Shown here one piece after another: positions 16,612 through 25,457 of a stretch of DNA of 33,807 nucleotides (position 1 is its first letter; each line of letters begins with the position of its first letter). A program made the position numbers and the translations under genes. Source of the DNA: Thiomicrorhabdus sp. Its GTDB lineage: Bacteria > Pseudomonadota > Gammaproteobacteria > Thiomicrospirales > Thiomicrospiraceae. The stretch is from positions 1 to 33,807 of the forward strand of contig WFQP01000002.1 of NCBI GenBank assembly GCA_015487015.1, written 5' to 3'. Under the pieces are notes generated by a model. The model ran no database searches and was not told the origin of the DNA. It saw only the letters and a list, made by a program, of their open reading frames with translations.

Positions 16612-18582
16612 ATGAATAATGATATGTTAAAAAATATGTTGATTTGGGCAGTTGCAGCGATGGTGCTGATGTCTGTATTTAATCACTTTAGTGGGCAGGG
16701 TAGTGCTGCATCAAGTCGTATTGATTATTCTGAGTTTATTGATCAAATTCATCAAGGTCAGGTGAGCAAAGTCTCTATTGAAGGGCCAACCATTCGTGGT
16801 GTCTATGTGAATGGAGGGGCATTTACAACCTATAATCCAGGTGATCCAGGTTTAATGGGTGATCTATTGGATAATCACGTTAAAGTGAGTGCGAAGCCAC
16901 CAGAAAAGCAAAGTGTTTTGATGCAGATTTTTATCTCTTGGTTCCCGATGTTGTTGTTAATTGGTGTTTGGATTTTCTTTATGAAGTCTATGGGCGGTGG
17001 AATGGGCGGCAAAGGTGGCCCGATGTCTTTTGGTAAGAGTAAAGCTAAAATGTTGACGGATGAGCAGATTAAGGTCACTTTGGATGACGTAGCGGGCGCA
17101 GATGAGGCAAAGCAGGAAGTCGGTGAAATTGTTGATTTCTTAAAAGATCCTGGGAAATATCAAAATTTAGGGGGGAATATTCCACGTGGTATTTTAATGG
17201 TTGGTCCTCCTGGGACGGGTAAAACGCTCTTAGCCAAAGCGATTGCGGGTGAAGCAAAGGTGCCTTTCTTTACCATTTCAGGTTCTGATTTTGTGGAAAT
17301 GTTTGTTGGGGTAGGTGCTTCCCGCGTAAGAGATATGTTTGAACAAGCAAAAGCACATGCCCCTTGTATTATCTTTATTGATGAAATCGATGCGGTAGGT
17401 CGTAGTCGTGGTGGCTCAGGAATGGGCGGTGGAAATGATGAGCGTGAGCAGACCTTGAATCAACTTTTGGTTGAAATGGATGGTTTTGAGGGGAATGAAG
17501 GGGTAATTGTCATCGCAGCAACAAACCGTGCCGATGTTTTGGATTCCGCACTGTTACGTCCTGGTCGCTTTGACCGTCAAGTTACGGTTGGCTTGCCTGA
17601 CATTAAGGGGCGTGAGCAAATTTTAAAAATTCATATGCGTAAAGTGCCTTTATCTGATGATGTGAAGCCAGCGTATATTGCTCGTGGTACCCCTGGTTTT
17701 TCTGGGGCGGATCTTGCAAACTTAGTGAATGAAGCGGCGTTATTTGCTGCCAGAAATAATGATAAGCTAGTGACTCAAAAGCATTTTGAGCAAGCAAAAG
17801 ACAAAATACTCATGGGTGTTGAGCGCAAGAGTATGATTATGAGCGAGAAAGAGCGTCGAATGACGGCTTACCATGAAGCCGGTCATGCAATTGTAGGATG
17901 TCTGGTGCCAGAGCATGATCCTGTTTATAAGGTCAGCATTATGCCAAGAGGACGTGCTCTGGGTGTGACGATGTATTTGCCTGAAGAAGATGTTTACAGT
18001 TACAGCAAGCAAAAATTGGAAAGCCAGCTATCAAGTTTGTATGGGGGGCGTGTTGCAGAAGAGCTGATTTATGGTTCTGACTTAGTTACCACGGGAGCCA
18101 GTAATGATATAGAGCGTGCCACAACGATTGCACGTAATATGGTTACTAAATGGGGCTTATCAGAAGAGCTTGGTCCGTTAATGTATGAAGATGAAGAGAA
18201 TGCTGGTTTTATGGGGCACTCCCGTAATGCAAATGTATCTGAAGAAATCTCTCGTTTAATTGATGTTGAAATGCGAAAGTTAATTGATCGTAATTATAAG
18301 CGTGCTCAAAATATATTAAAAGAACATGCGGATAAGCTAGAGATTATGACCGATACCTTAATGGAGTTTGAGACGATTGATGCAGCTCAAATTAAAAATA
18401 TTATGAAGGGATTACCTCCTGGAAAGCCTAAAGACTGGGGAGAGTCAGAGATTGATGATTCGGATGCTTCTTCAGGAGAAAGTACTGAAAAAAAATCAAA
18501 AGAGAATGTATCGGATGAGGCGGTGTCTGATGACATGAGTGGTGAGCATGATTCAGAGCAAGGTGAGCCAAAGTTACATTAA
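16612..18582 (+). CDS. ftsH: ATP-dependent zinc metalloprotease FtsH
   Basis: Hexameric inner-membrane AAA+ protease that degrades misfolded membrane proteins and regulatory proteins. The 656 residues comprise TM1 (about 8-24), a periplasmic domain (25-102), TM2 (103-124), a Gly/Met-rich linker, and the AAA domain with Walker A GPPGTGKT (198-205), Walker B IIFIDEID (253-260) and arginine fingers in RPGRFDR (316-322). The M41 protease domain has HEAGH (421-425). The last 45 or so residues form a very acidic, Ser-rich tail ending EPKLH, likely flexible. The gene follows rlmE and ends in a strong terminator, so it may be largely monocistronic. Confidence 0.98.
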   Translation: MNNDMLKNMLIWAVAAMVLMSVFNHFSGQGSAASSRIDYSEFIDQIHQGQVSKVSIEGPTIRGVYVNGGAFTTYNPGDPGLMGDLLDNHVKVSAKPPEKQSVLMQIFISWFPMLLLIGVWIFFMKSMGGGMGGKGGPMSFGKSKAKMLTDEQIKVTLDDVAGADEAKQEVGEIVDFLKDPGKYQNLGGNIPRGILMVGPPGTGKTLLAKAIAGEAKVPFFTISGSDFVEMFVGVGASRVRDMFEQAKAHAPCIIFIDEIDAVGRSRGGSGMGGGNDEREQTLNQLLVEMDGFEGNEGVIVIAATNRADVLDSALLRPGRFDRQVTVGLPDIKGREQILKIHMRKVPLSDDVKPAYIARGTPGFSGADLANLVNEAALFAARNNDKLVTQKHFEQAKDKILMGVERKSMIMSEKERRMTAYHEAGHAIVGCLVPEHDPVYKVSIMPRGRALGVTMYLPEEDVYSYSKQKLESQLSSLYGGRVAEELIYGSDLVTTGASNDIERATTIARNMVTKWGLSEELGPLMYEDEENAGFMGHSRNANVSEEISRLIDVEMRKLIDRNYKRAQNILKEHADKLEIMTDTLMEFETIDAAQIKNIMKGLPPGKPKDWGESEIDDSDASSGESTEKKSKENVSDEAVSDDMSGEHDSEQGEPKLH

Positions 18583-18605
18583 GTCGTTATGTTCAATATG
18601 AAGTG

Positions 18606-18633
18606 AACCCCGTTTATTCGGGGTTTTTTTTTT
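18606..18633 (+). terminator. strong Rho-independent terminator after ftsH
   Basis: AACCCCG (18606-18612) and CGGGGTT (18619-18625) form a perfect 7 bp stem around the loop TTTATT. An uninterrupted T-run continues to 18633, ten T in all. It ends only 15 nt before the folP ATG, so folP needs read-through or a promoter hidden in the terminator region. Confidence 0.93.
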
Positions 18634-18647
18634 GATAAAGGTCATTG

Positions 18648-19481
18648 ATGTTTAGTATTCAGAAGTTTATCGAGCACAAGTCACAGCAGGATAATATGCC
18701 GACGGTAATGGGGGTTTTAAATGTAACCCCTGACTCTTTTTCAGATGGTGGGTGTTTTGTCACGCCTGATGCCATTGAAGCTCAGGTGCTTAATTTACTG
18801 TCGGGCGGAGCGGATATTTTGGATGTGGGTGGAGAGTCAACTCGTCCTGGAGCAACAATTGTTTCGCTATCTGAAGAGTTGGAGCGAGTGGTTCCAGTGA
18901 TTGAGTGGATTGCAAAGCGTTTTGATGTGATTATTTCTGTTGATACTTATAAGCCAGAGGTGATGCAAGCAGCCATTGCTGTCGGGGCTAAAATAATTAA
19001 CGATGTTAATGCTCTACGTGAAGAGGGTGCAATGGATGTTGCGGTCAACTCAGGGGTTTCTGTGTGCTTGATGCATAAGCAAGGGGTGTTTGAAACGATG
19101 CAAGACGCACCGGTTTATGGCGATGTTCTGTCAGACGTGAGGAATTTTTTGCTGACACGAGCCCGCTGTTGTGAACAGGCAGGTGTGGCAGCAGATAAAA
19201 TTATTTTAGATCCTGGGTTTGGATTTGGTAAAGCGTTCGAGCATAATGAGGTCTTATTTCGAAATTTAGATGTGTTGACAGCCTTGAAATATCCACTGTT
19301 GGTGGGGGTTTCAAGGAAGCGTATGATCGCAGATATATTAAAAACGTCTTCACGGCTTGAAGGGGTGAGTGGCAGTGTTTCAGCTGCGGTATTAGCGGTT
19401 TTAAAAGGTGCTGAAATAGTTCGTGTTCATGATGTAAAAGAGACGGTTGATGCGTTAAAAGTAACGATGCGCTTGATGTAA
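18648..19481 (+). CDS. folP: dihydropteroate synthase FolP
   Basis: Joins p-aminobenzoate to dihydropterin pyrophosphate to form dihydropteroate; it is the sulfonamide target. It is a TIM barrel of 277 residues, with both family signatures: MGVLNVTPDSFSDGG (N-terminal loop) and DILDVGGESTRPGA. DPGFGFGK (pterin pocket) and SRKRMI (phosphate binding) follow. ATG 18648 has AAAGGT about 7 nt upstream; an adjacent TTG at 18645 is less likely. The ftsH-folP-glmM order is conserved in gammaproteobacteria. glmM starts 19 nt downstream. Confidence 0.96.
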   Translation: MFSIQKFIEHKSQQDNMPTVMGVLNVTPDSFSDGGCFVTPDAIEAQVLNLLSGGADILDVGGESTRPGATIVSLSEELERVVPVIEWIAKRFDVIISVDTYKPEVMQAAIAVGAKIINDVNALREEGAMDVAVNSGVSVCLMHKQGVFETMQDAPVYGDVLSDVRNFLLTRARCCEQAGVAADKIILDPGFGFGKAFEHNEVLFRNLDVLTALKYPLLVGVSRKRMIADILKTSSRLEGVSGSVSAAVLAVLKGAEIVRVHDVKETVDALKVTMRLM

Positions 19482-19500
19482 AAAAATAAGGTTTAAAAAA

Positions 19501-20835
19501 ATGAAAACTCAAAAAAAACATTTTGGAACAGATGGAATTCGTGATCGAGTGGGTAAAGGAATGATCAGTCCCGACCAAGTTTTAAAATTAGGTTGGGCCA
19601 CGGGTAAGGTGATGAAAGACCGTGGGGAATCTAGTGTGATGATCGGTAAGGATACTCGAATTTCTGGTTACATGTTTGAATCGGCGCTTGAAGCGGGTTT
19701 TATTGCAGCAGGGATTGATGTGCAGCTTTTAGGGCCAATGCCAACACCTGCTGTCGCTTATTTAACGCAAACCTTTCGTGCCGATGCAGGGATTGTTATC
19801 AGTGCTTCTCATAACCCACATTATGATAATGGTATTAAGTTTTTTTCAGCGAAGGGAAAAAAAATTACCGATGAAATTGAGTTGGCGATTGAAGGTTCGT
19901 TTGATCAGGCTCTTGAGATTGTTCCATCGGAGCAGCTCGGTAAGGCAAGAAGAATTGATGATGCAGCAGGGCGTTATATTGAGTTTTGTAAAAGCACCTA
20001 TTCAGCTAAGAAGAAGCTGGAAGGGTTAAAAATAGTTCTTGATTGCGCACATGGTGCAACGTACCACGTTGCACCGAGTGTTTTTTCAGAGTTGGGCGCC
20101 GAGGTGGTTACGATTGCTGCAGAACCAGATGGTTTAAATATCAATCAAAATTGTGGTGCGACACATCTGGAACCTTTACAAGAAGCCGTTATCCATCACT
20201 CCGCAGACTTAGGGGTCGCGTTTGATGGCGATGGTGATCGAGTTATAATGGTGGATGATAAGGGGCGAGTATTAGATGGTGATGCGATTCTTTATATTCT
20301 TGCTGTTATAGCTACGCCCCGCGTCTCTGCGGTTTCGGGTACGGTTATGAGTAATTTGGGGCTGGAAAATGCTTTAAAAGACAAAGGCATTTTATTGCAT
20401 CGAACCTCGGTAGGGGATCGTTATGTAATGGAGTCATTGGTCAGTAATGGTTTGTGTTATGGTGCGGAGCCTTCGGGTCATGTGTTGTGTTTGGATAAAA
20501 CAACGACAGGTGATGGGATTGTTGCGGCACTTCAGGTGTTGTCGGTAGTGGTTGATTCAGGTAAAAGCTTAGCGGAATTGAGTGAGCCTTTAGTGATGTA
20601 CCCTCAGGTGCTTAAAAATATTCCTGTTGAGAGTGCGATAGGATTGGATGAAAGTAGCCCACTTAAGGAGCGTGTTCTTTTCTTTGAGGAGAAGATGGGG
20701 GATAAGGGGCGTATTTTGATTCGTGCTTCGGGAACAGAGCCTCTGATTCGAGTGATGGTTGAGGGAGAAAGTGCAAAATTGGTTGAGGAAGTTGCGGTTG
20801 AATTAGCTAATTTGGTTAAATCAGAATTTTCTTGA
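19501..20835 (+). CDS. glmM: phosphoglucosamine mutase GlmM
   Basis: Interconverts glucosamine-6-phosphate and glucosamine-1-phosphate on the way to UDP-GlcNAc, the precursor of peptidoglycan and LPS. The 444-residue protein starts with FGTDGIRD. Its active-site phosphoserine is S103 in ISASHNPH, the Mg2+ loop is DGDGDRV near residue 243, and the sugar-binding segment is GAEPSGH. The C-terminal phosphate-binding loop is RASGTEPLIRVM. AAGG lies upstream of ATG 19501. The length equals that of E. coli GlmM (445). The stop overlaps a 12 bp palindrome. Confidence 0.97.
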   Translation: MKTQKKHFGTDGIRDRVGKGMISPDQVLKLGWATGKVMKDRGESSVMIGKDTRISGYMFESALEAGFIAAGIDVQLLGPMPTPAVAYLTQTFRADAGIVISASHNPHYDNGIKFFSAKGKKITDEIELAIEGSFDQALEIVPSEQLGKARRIDDAAGRYIEFCKSTYSAKKKLEGLKIVLDCAHGATYHVAPSVFSELGAEVVTIAAEPDGLNINQNCGATHLEPLQEAVIHHSADLGVAFDGDGDRVIMVDDKGRVLDGDAILYILAVIATPRVSAVSGTVMSNLGLENALKDKGILLHRTSVGDRYVMESLVSNGLCYGAEPSGHVLCLDKTTTGDGIVAALQVLSVVVDSGKSLAELSEPLVMYPQVLKNIPVESAIGLDESSPLKERVLFFEEKMGDKGRILIRASGTEPLIRVMVEGESAKLVEEVAVELANLVKSEFS

Positions 20836-20843
20836 AATTTCAA
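20832..20843. repeat. perfect 12 bp palindrome TTGAAATTTCAA
   Basis: A perfect dyad with no spacer, spanning the glmM stop codon and lying directly upstream of the candidate tpiA -35 hexamer at 20846. It could be an operator for a dimeric regulator, or may simply reflect AT-rich sequence. No family can be named from the site alone. Confidence 0.3.
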
Positions 20844-20845
20844 TA

Positions 20846-20874
20846 TTGTTTTTCTAAAAATAAACCGCTAATAT
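20846..20874 (+). promoter_or_regulatory. candidate promoter of tpiA
   Basis: TTGTTT (20846-20851) and TAATAT (20869-20874) are separated by 17 nt, in the 67 nt gap between glmM and tpiA. A start near 20881 leaves a short leader containing the GGAG ribosome binding site. This is a partial consensus match. Confidence 0.4.
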
Positions 20875-20902
20875 TGTGGAACTTTTGTGTCGGAGAATAT
20901 CA

Positions 20903-21661
20903 ATGAGAAAACCATTTGTTGCTGGTAACTGGAAAATGCATGGTTCGAAAGCCTTTATTTTGAACCTAGTAACAGGGCTAAATTCCAAGTCTGGAGAGCT
21001 TAAAGGTGTTGATGTGGCCGTGTGCCCGCCGTCACTCTATATTGACTATACGTTACGTAGTCTGTCTGCGGATGTGATTGCTGTTGGTGCTCAGAATATG
21101 GCTGAAGAGCCTCATCAGGGTGCTTTTACTGGAGAAGGTTCGGCTTCGATGCTGAAGGATCTAGGGTGTCATTATGTGATTTTAGGGCATTCAGAGCGTC
21201 GAGCAATTTATGGCGAAACAAATTCTGAAGTAGCAAATAAAGTACGTGTGGCGCTTGAAGCAGGTATCATCCCTATTTTATGTGTTGGTGAAACTCTTCA
21301 AGAGAGAAAGTCTGGCGTAATGGAGTCAGTGATTTCTAAGCAGCTGGATGCGGTGCTGGATTTAGTTGGTATCGCAGCATTTAATCGTGTTGTGATTGCC
21401 TATGAGCCTGTATGGGCCATTGGTACAGGTGTAACGGCGTCTCCAGAGCAAGCGCAGGATGTACATGCGTTTATCCGTGCTAAGCTGGCTCAGTTAGATG
21501 TACAAGTAGCTGAAAATATTGTTATTCAATATGGCGGTAGCGTTAAGCCGGGTAACGCAAAAGAGTTATTTAGCCAACCGGATATTGATGGTGGCTTAAT
21601 TGGTGGCGCATCGCTTGATGCGGATGATTTTATTGCAATTTGTAAGGCGGCGGAAGTTTAA
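20903..21661 (+). CDS. tpiA: triose-phosphate isomerase TpiA
   Basis: Interconverts dihydroxyacetone phosphate and glyceraldehyde-3-phosphate, used in glycolysis, gluconeogenesis and the Calvin cycle. It is a TIM barrel of 252 residues. The catalytic triad is K11 (GNWKMHG), H96 (LGHSERR) and E168 ([11 protein letters not shown]), with phosphate binding at QYGGSV and GGASL. ATG 20903 was chosen because GGAG (20892-20895) lies 7 nt upstream and the protein then begins [11 protein letters not shown]; an upstream in-frame GTG at 20876 would add nine unusual residues. The stop TAA shares one base with the secG ATG, so the two are coupled. Confidence 0.97.
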   Translation: MRKPFVAGNWKMHGSKAFILNLVTGLNSKSGELKGVDVAVCPPSLYIDYTLRSLSADVIAVGAQNMAEEPHQGAFTGEGSASMLKDLGCHYVILGHSERRAIYGETNSEVANKVRVALEAGIIPILCVGETLQERKSGVMESVISKQLDAVLDLVGIAAFNRVVIAYEPVWAIGTGVTASPEQAQDVHAFIRAKLAQLDVQVAENIVIQYGGSVKPGNAKELFSQPDIDGGLIGGASLDADDFIAICKAAEV

Positions 21662-21978
21662 TGTTTGAAATTATTTTAACAGTGCACATTATCATTGCAT
21701 TTTTATTGATTACCTTGGTGTTGTTACAGCACGGTAAAGGTGCGGATGCGGGTGCGAACTTTGGTGGCGGAGGCTCCTCTCAGTCTGTTTTTGGTAGTGG
21801 TGGTACAGCTACTTTTTTATCAAGAACGACAGCCGTGGTGGCAACCCTGTTCTTTGTGACCAGCTTGACGCTAGCTTATTTGGCGAGTCAACAAGCAAAA
21901 GGGTATCAAAGTGTAGCAAAAGAAGCGGTTGAAAGTAAGGTTGTTGAAAACCCAGACGTCCCTGTAGTACCGAACTAA
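21661..21978 (+). CDS. secG: preprotein translocase subunit SecG
   Basis: Small auxiliary subunit of the SecYEG channel in the inner membrane. Its 105 residues show the family plan: TM1 (about 3-22), a cytoplasmic Gly/Ser-rich loop containing QHGKGADAG and [13 protein letters not shown] (23-45), TM2 (about 51-73), and a polar C-terminal tail. The ATG overlaps the tpiA stop by one base (TAATG). A bulged hairpin with five T follows, then tRNA-Leu. The secG-tRNA-Leu(GAG) neighbourhood also occurs in E. coli (secG-leuU). Confidence 0.96.
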   Translation: MFEIILTVHIIIAFLLITLVLLQHGKGADAGANFGGGGSSQSVFGSGGTATFLSRTTAVVATLFFVTSLTLAYLASQQAKGYQSVAKEAVESKVVENPDVPVVPN

Positions 21979-21987
21979 TTTATATTG

Positions 21988-22016
21988 GCTTTCTTATGTT
22001 TAGTAAGAAGCTTTTT
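21988..22016 (+). terminator. hairpin with T-tract between secG and tRNA-Leu
   Basis: GCTTTCTTA (21988-21996) pairs with TAAGAAGC (22004-22011) with one bulged T, followed by TTTTT (22012-22016). It resembles a modest intrinsic terminator. It sits only 6 nt before the mature tRNA, so it may instead be an attenuator or a processing structure on a secG-tRNA transcript. Confidence 0.5.
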
Positions 22017-22022
22017 AACTAT

Positions 22023-22107
22023 GCCGATGTGGTGAAATTGGTAGACACGCTACCTTGAGGGGGTAGTGGCGCAAGCTGTGCCGGTTCGACTCCGGCCATC
22101 GGCACCA
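22023..22107 (+). tRNA. tRNA-Leu (anticodon GAG)
   Basis: This is an 85 nt class II tRNA. The acceptor stem is GCCGATG (22023-22029) with CATCGGC (22097-22103), followed by an encoded ACCA end (22104-22107). The anticodon stem CTACC/GGTAG (22050-22054 with 22062-22066) encloses the loop TTGAGGG, with anticodon GAG at 22057-22059, reading CUU and CUC. A short variable arm (about 22067-22079) and the T-arm GCCGG-TTCGACT-CCGGC follow. It lies between secG and nuoA. No dedicated promoter is evident, so it may be co-transcribed with tpiA-secG. Confidence 0.96.
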
Positions 22108-22115
22108 TATTCAAA

Positions 22116-22131
22116 GCTGTTGTTTTACAGC
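22116..22131 (+). repeat. short hairpin between tRNA-Leu and nuoA
   Basis: GCTGT (22116-22120) and ACAGC (22127-22131) form a 5 bp stem around TGTTTT, 8 nt past the tRNA 3' end. There is no long T-run. It could aid tRNA 3' processing or weak termination. No convincing nuo promoter is visible in this 58 nt gap. Confidence 0.25.
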
Positions 22132-22165
22132 AGTTGTATTTAAATGCTAGACGAGGTCAACACCC

Positions 22166-22522
22166 ATGCTAGAAAATTATCTTCCTGTCCTGGTTTTTAT
22201 TGTACTAGGCGCACTGTTTGGTGTAGGTCCAATTTTAATTGGATATTTATTAGGGCCCCAAAAGCCTGATGCAGAAAAGAACTCCCCGTATGAGTGTGGG
22301 TTTGAAGCATTTGAAGATTCACGTATGAAGTTTGATGTACGCTTCTACCTAGTGGCTATTTTGTTTATTATTTTCGATCTAGAGATAGCCTTCTTATTTC
22401 CTTGGGCTGTTTCGCTTGATGAAATTGGGACATTTGGCTTATTGGCAATGGGCGTTTTTTTATTGCTTTTAGTGGTTGGTTTTATTTATGAGTGGAGAAA
22501 AGGAGCGCTTGAATGGGAGTAG
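22166..22522 (+). CDS. nuoA: NADH-quinone oxidoreductase subunit A NuoA
   Basis: Small membrane subunit of Complex I near the quinone-binding junction with NuoH and NuoB. Its 118 residues contain three transmembrane helices (about 8-29, 62-82, 90-110). The conserved loop [10 protein letters not shown] between helices 1 and 2 and [19 protein letters not shown] are hallmarks. A GAGG site lies about 10 nt upstream of ATG 22166. Its last 10 nt overlap nuoB. It is the first gene of the nuo operon, which runs uninterrupted to the window edge. Confidence 0.97.
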   Translation: MLENYLPVLVFIVLGALFGVGPILIGYLLGPQKPDAEKNSPYECGFEAFEDSRMKFDVRFYLVAILFIIFDLEIAFLFPWAVSLDEIGTFGLLAMGVFLLLLVVGFIYEWRKGALEWE

Positions 22523-22989
22523 AAGGCGTTTTAAAAGAGGGTGTTGTTACCACGTCAGCAGATAAGTTAATTAACTGGGCGCGAACAGGATCGCTTTGGC
22601 CAATGACGTTTGGTTTGGCATGTTGTGCGGTAGAGATGATGCATGCGGGTGCTTCTCGTTATGATTTGGATCGTTTTGGGATTATTTTTCGCCCAAGTCC
22701 AAGGCAGTCAGATGTGATGGTGGTTGCAGGTACGCTTGTAAATAAAATGGCACCAGCACTTCGTAAGGTTTATGACCAAATGGCTGAGCCTCGTTGGGTT
22801 ATCTCAATGGGATCTTGTGCAAATGGCGGTGGATACTATCACTATTCGTACTCTGTTGTTCGTGGCTGTGATCGTATTGTGCCTGTTGATGTGTATGTGC
22901 CAGGTTGCCCGCCAACGGCTGAAGCGTTGTTGTATGGAATTATTCAGTTACAAAATAAAATCAAACGTACAAACACGATTGCACGTTAA
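22513..22989 (+). CDS. nuoB: NADH-quinone oxidoreductase subunit B NuoB
   Basis: Peripheral-arm subunit carrying the terminal [4Fe-4S] cluster N2 that passes electrons to quinone. Of 158 residues, the four ligands are visible as C37-C38 (LACCAVE), C102 (GSCAN) and C132 (PGCPP). [15 protein letters not shown] is conserved. ATG 22513 lies inside nuoA, with AAAAGGAG just upstream, so the 10 nt overlap is supported. The protein lacks any N-terminal extension. Confidence 0.97.
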   Translation: MGVEGVLKEGVVTTSADKLINWARTGSLWPMTFGLACCAVEMMHAGASRYDLDRFGIIFRPSPRQSDVMVVAGTLVNKMAPALRKVYDQMAEPRWVISMGSCANGGGYYHYSYSVVRGCDRIVPVDVYVPGCPPTAEALLYGIIQLQNKIKRTNTIAR

Positions 22990-23018
22990 CCTCCTAGAGC
23001 GATAGAGTAGTTTTAATT

Positions 23019-23687
23019 ATGAAACAATCCGTATTAAATTTACAAAACAATATTGCTGAAGCGCTTGGCGTAGATGTAATAGCATCTGGTATTAGTTTTG
23101 ATGAACTGACCATCGAACTTTCCCCTGCCTCTGCACTGGCCTCTTTTCAAATCTTGAAGGATTCATTAGGGTTTGATCAATTAATGGACCTTTGTGGTGT
23201 GGATTATTTAGATTTTGGGCAAGCAAATTGGGAGACCATGACTGCGGCGAACCAAGGCTTTAGCCGAGGCGTGTTTGACTTTGAAGAAGAGTCCAGTGAT
23301 GCGTTAGATATAGAGAGACGCTTTGCAGTTGTTTATCATCTGCTTTCTGTTGAACATAATCTTCGTGTGCGAGTAAAAGTTTATCCTGAATCTACTTCGA
23401 TGCCAATTGTAGACAGTGTGATTGATGTTTGGAGCTGTGCCAACTGGTTTGAACGTGAAGCATTTGATCTGTTTGGTATTTTATTTAAAGGTCATCCTGA
23501 TCTTCGTCGAATATTGACCGATTATGGTTTTATTGGGCATCCTTTAAGAAAAGATTTTCCATTAACTGGGCACGTTGAAATGCGGTACGACGTTGATAAA
23601 GGGCGTGTTGTGTATGAACCTGTCACGATTGAAAATAGAGTCAATGTTCCAAGAGTGATTCGTAAACCGTCACCTGAAAACGTGTAA
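23019..23687 (+). CDS. nuoC: NADH-quinone oxidoreductase subunit C NuoC
   Basis: 30-kDa-type subunit of the Complex I peripheral arm, without cofactors, packing against NuoD. The 222-residue protein has the conserved LMDLCGVDYLDF, RFAVVYHLLS and the signature block EREAFDLFGILFKGHPDLRRIL, followed by GHPLRKDFPLTGH. It is a separate gene, unlike the NuoCD fusion of E. coli. A loop of about 30 residues precedes RFAVVYHLLS. It starts 29 nt after nuoB, with a weak purine-rich site. Confidence 0.97.
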   Translation: MKQSVLNLQNNIAEALGVDVIASGISFDELTIELSPASALASFQILKDSLGFDQLMDLCGVDYLDFGQANWETMTAANQGFSRGVFDFEEESSDALDIERRFAVVYHLLSVEHNLRVRVKVYPESTSMPIVDSVIDVWSCANWFEREAFDLFGILFKGHPDLRRILTDYGFIGHPLRKDFPLTGHVEMRYDVDKGRVVYEPVTIENRVNVPRVIRKPSPENV

Positions 23688-23700
23688 TTAGGAATAAGAA

Positions 23701-24954
23701 ATGCCTGAAATTCGTAACTATACCCTTAACTTTGGTCCTCAGCATCCTTCTGCACACGGTGTGTTACGCCTTGTATTAGAGTTGGATGGTGAGACAATTA
23801 TGCGCTCTGATCCTCATATAGGGCTACTGCATCGAGGTACTGAAAAGCTGATTGAGTACAAAACGTATAACCAGTCTATTGGCTATATGGATCGTCTTGA
23901 TTACGTATCGATGATGTGTAATGAACATGCGTATGTAATGGGCATCGAGAAAATGCTGGGTATTGAAGTGCCTGAGCGAGCGCAATACATTCGTGTTATG
24001 TTTGATGAGATTACACGTGTTTTAAACCATTTGATGTGGTTAGGTGCTCATGCACTGGATATCGGTGCCATGACCGTTTTTCTATACGCCTTTAGAGAGC
24101 GTGAAGACCTAATGGATTGTTATGAAGCGGTTTCGGGTGCTCGTATGCATGCGACTTACTATCGCCCTGGTGGGGTTTACCGTGATTTACCCGATACCAT
24201 GGCTAAAAACTTAGAGTCAAAATGGCACTCTGGCGATAAGCTTAAAAAATTAAATGAAAATCGAGAAGGTTCCTTGCTTGATTTTATTGAAGCCTTTACA
24301 GAGCGCTTTCCTGGTTATATTGATGAATATGAAACCTTATTAACAGATAACCGAATTTGGAAGCAGCGTACGGTTGATATTGGTATTGTTTCGCCAGAGA
24401 GAGCGTTGCAACTTGGCTTTACTGGGCCCATGTTGCGAGGTTCAGGCATTGCCTGGGACTTACGTCGAAAACAGCCTTATGAAGTGTATGATAAATTAGA
24501 ATTTGATATCCCTGTTGGTAAAACGGGCGATTGTTATGACCGATACTTGGTTCGAATTGCTGAAATGCGCGAATCGAATAAAATTATCAAGCAGTGTGTG
24601 GATTGGTTGAAAGTTAATCCAGGGCCTGTTATGTCGGACGATCATAAAGTAGCACCTCCGAGCCGTGAAGATGCTAAGTCTAATATGGAAGCCTTGATTC
24701 ATCACTTTAAGCTATTTTCAGAAGGCTACTCTGTTCCAGTTGGAGAGGCCTATACAGCGGTGGAGCATCCAAAGGGTGAGTTTGGAATTTACATGGTTTC
24801 TGATGGGGCGAATAAGCCTTATCGAATGAAAGTAAGAGCGCCAGGTTTTGCACACTTAGCTTCTTTAGATGAAATGGTAAAAGGGCATATGATTGCTGAT
24901 GTGGTTGCCATTATAGGGACGCAAGATATTGTTTTTGGAGAGGTGGATCGATGA
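23701..24954 (+). CDS. nuoD: NADH-quinone oxidoreductase subunit D NuoD
   Basis: 49-kDa-type subunit that forms the quinone pocket with NuoB and is related to NiFe-hydrogenase large subunits. The 417-residue protein begins with the typical [21 protein letters not shown] block, here including the quinone-pocket histidine. [28 protein letters not shown] and [11 protein letters not shown] follow. The C-terminus keeps [20 protein letters not shown] lies 7 nt before ATG 23701. The stop overlaps the nuoE start as ATGA. Confidence 0.97.
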   Translation: MPEIRNYTLNFGPQHPSAHGVLRLVLELDGETIMRSDPHIGLLHRGTEKLIEYKTYNQSIGYMDRLDYVSMMCNEHAYVMGIEKMLGIEVPERAQYIRVMFDEITRVLNHLMWLGAHALDIGAMTVFLYAFREREDLMDCYEAVSGARMHATYYRPGGVYRDLPDTMAKNLESKWHSGDKLKKLNENREGSLLDFIEAFTERFPGYIDEYETLLTDNRIWKQRTVDIGIVSPERALQLGFTGPMLRGSGIAWDLRRKQPYEVYDKLEFDIPVGKTGDCYDRYLVRIAEMRESNKIIKQCVDWLKVNPGPVMSDDHKVAPPSREDAKSNMEALIHHFKLFSEGYSVPVGEAYTAVEHPKGEFGIYMVSDGANKPYRMKVRAPGFAHLASLDEMVKGHMIADVVAIIGTQDIVFGEVDR

Positions 24955-25454
24955 GTTCGACAGTAAGCAGTACAGCAAACGTTATTCAAGGTGATGTGAA
25001 AGCGCGTATTGACCGCTGGATTGCCAATTACCCTGACGATCAAAAGCAGTCAGCCACTATGGCGGCTCTACGTATTGTTCAAGAGGTTAATGGAGGGTAT
25101 TTAACAACCGATTTAATGAATCAAATTGCAGATTATTTAGAGATTCCTCCTATTTCTGTTTATGAAGTTGCTACGTTCTACTCTAATTATGAACACCAAC
25201 CTGTTGGAAAGTTTAATCTGTGTGTTTGTACCAGTATTTCATGCATGTTACGAGGTAGTGAAGACATTATTGAGTACTTAGAGAAGACGTTAGAGATTAA
25301 GCCAGGTGAAATTACTAAAGATGGTCGCTTTTCAATTAAAAAAGTAGAGTGCTTAGGTTCTTGTGGTGGAGCACCGATGATGCAGGTGGGTAAGGTTTAT
25401 TATGAAGATCTTACTGAAAAATCGCTTGATAGTATTCTAGACGGTATGGAGTAA
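24951..25454 (+). CDS. nuoE: NADH-quinone oxidoreductase subunit E NuoE
   Basis: 24-kDa-type thioredoxin-like subunit of the NADH dehydrogenase module, holding the [2Fe-2S] cluster N1a. Of 167 residues, the ligands are C93 and C98 (CTSISC) and C134 and C138 (CLGSC), following the N-terminal helical region with [16 protein letters not shown]. It overlaps nuoD by 4 nt and is followed by nuoF after 3 nt, the order expected for co-assembly of the E, F and G module. Confidence 0.97.
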   Translation: MSSTVSSTANVIQGDVKARIDRWIANYPDDQKQSATMAALRIVQEVNGGYLTTDLMNQIADYLEIPPISVYEVATFYSNYEHQPVGKFNLCVCTSISCMLRGSEDIIEYLEKTLEIKPGEITKDGRFSIKKVECLGSCGGAPMMQVGKVYYEDLTEKSLDSILDGME

Positions 25455-25457
25455 CAC

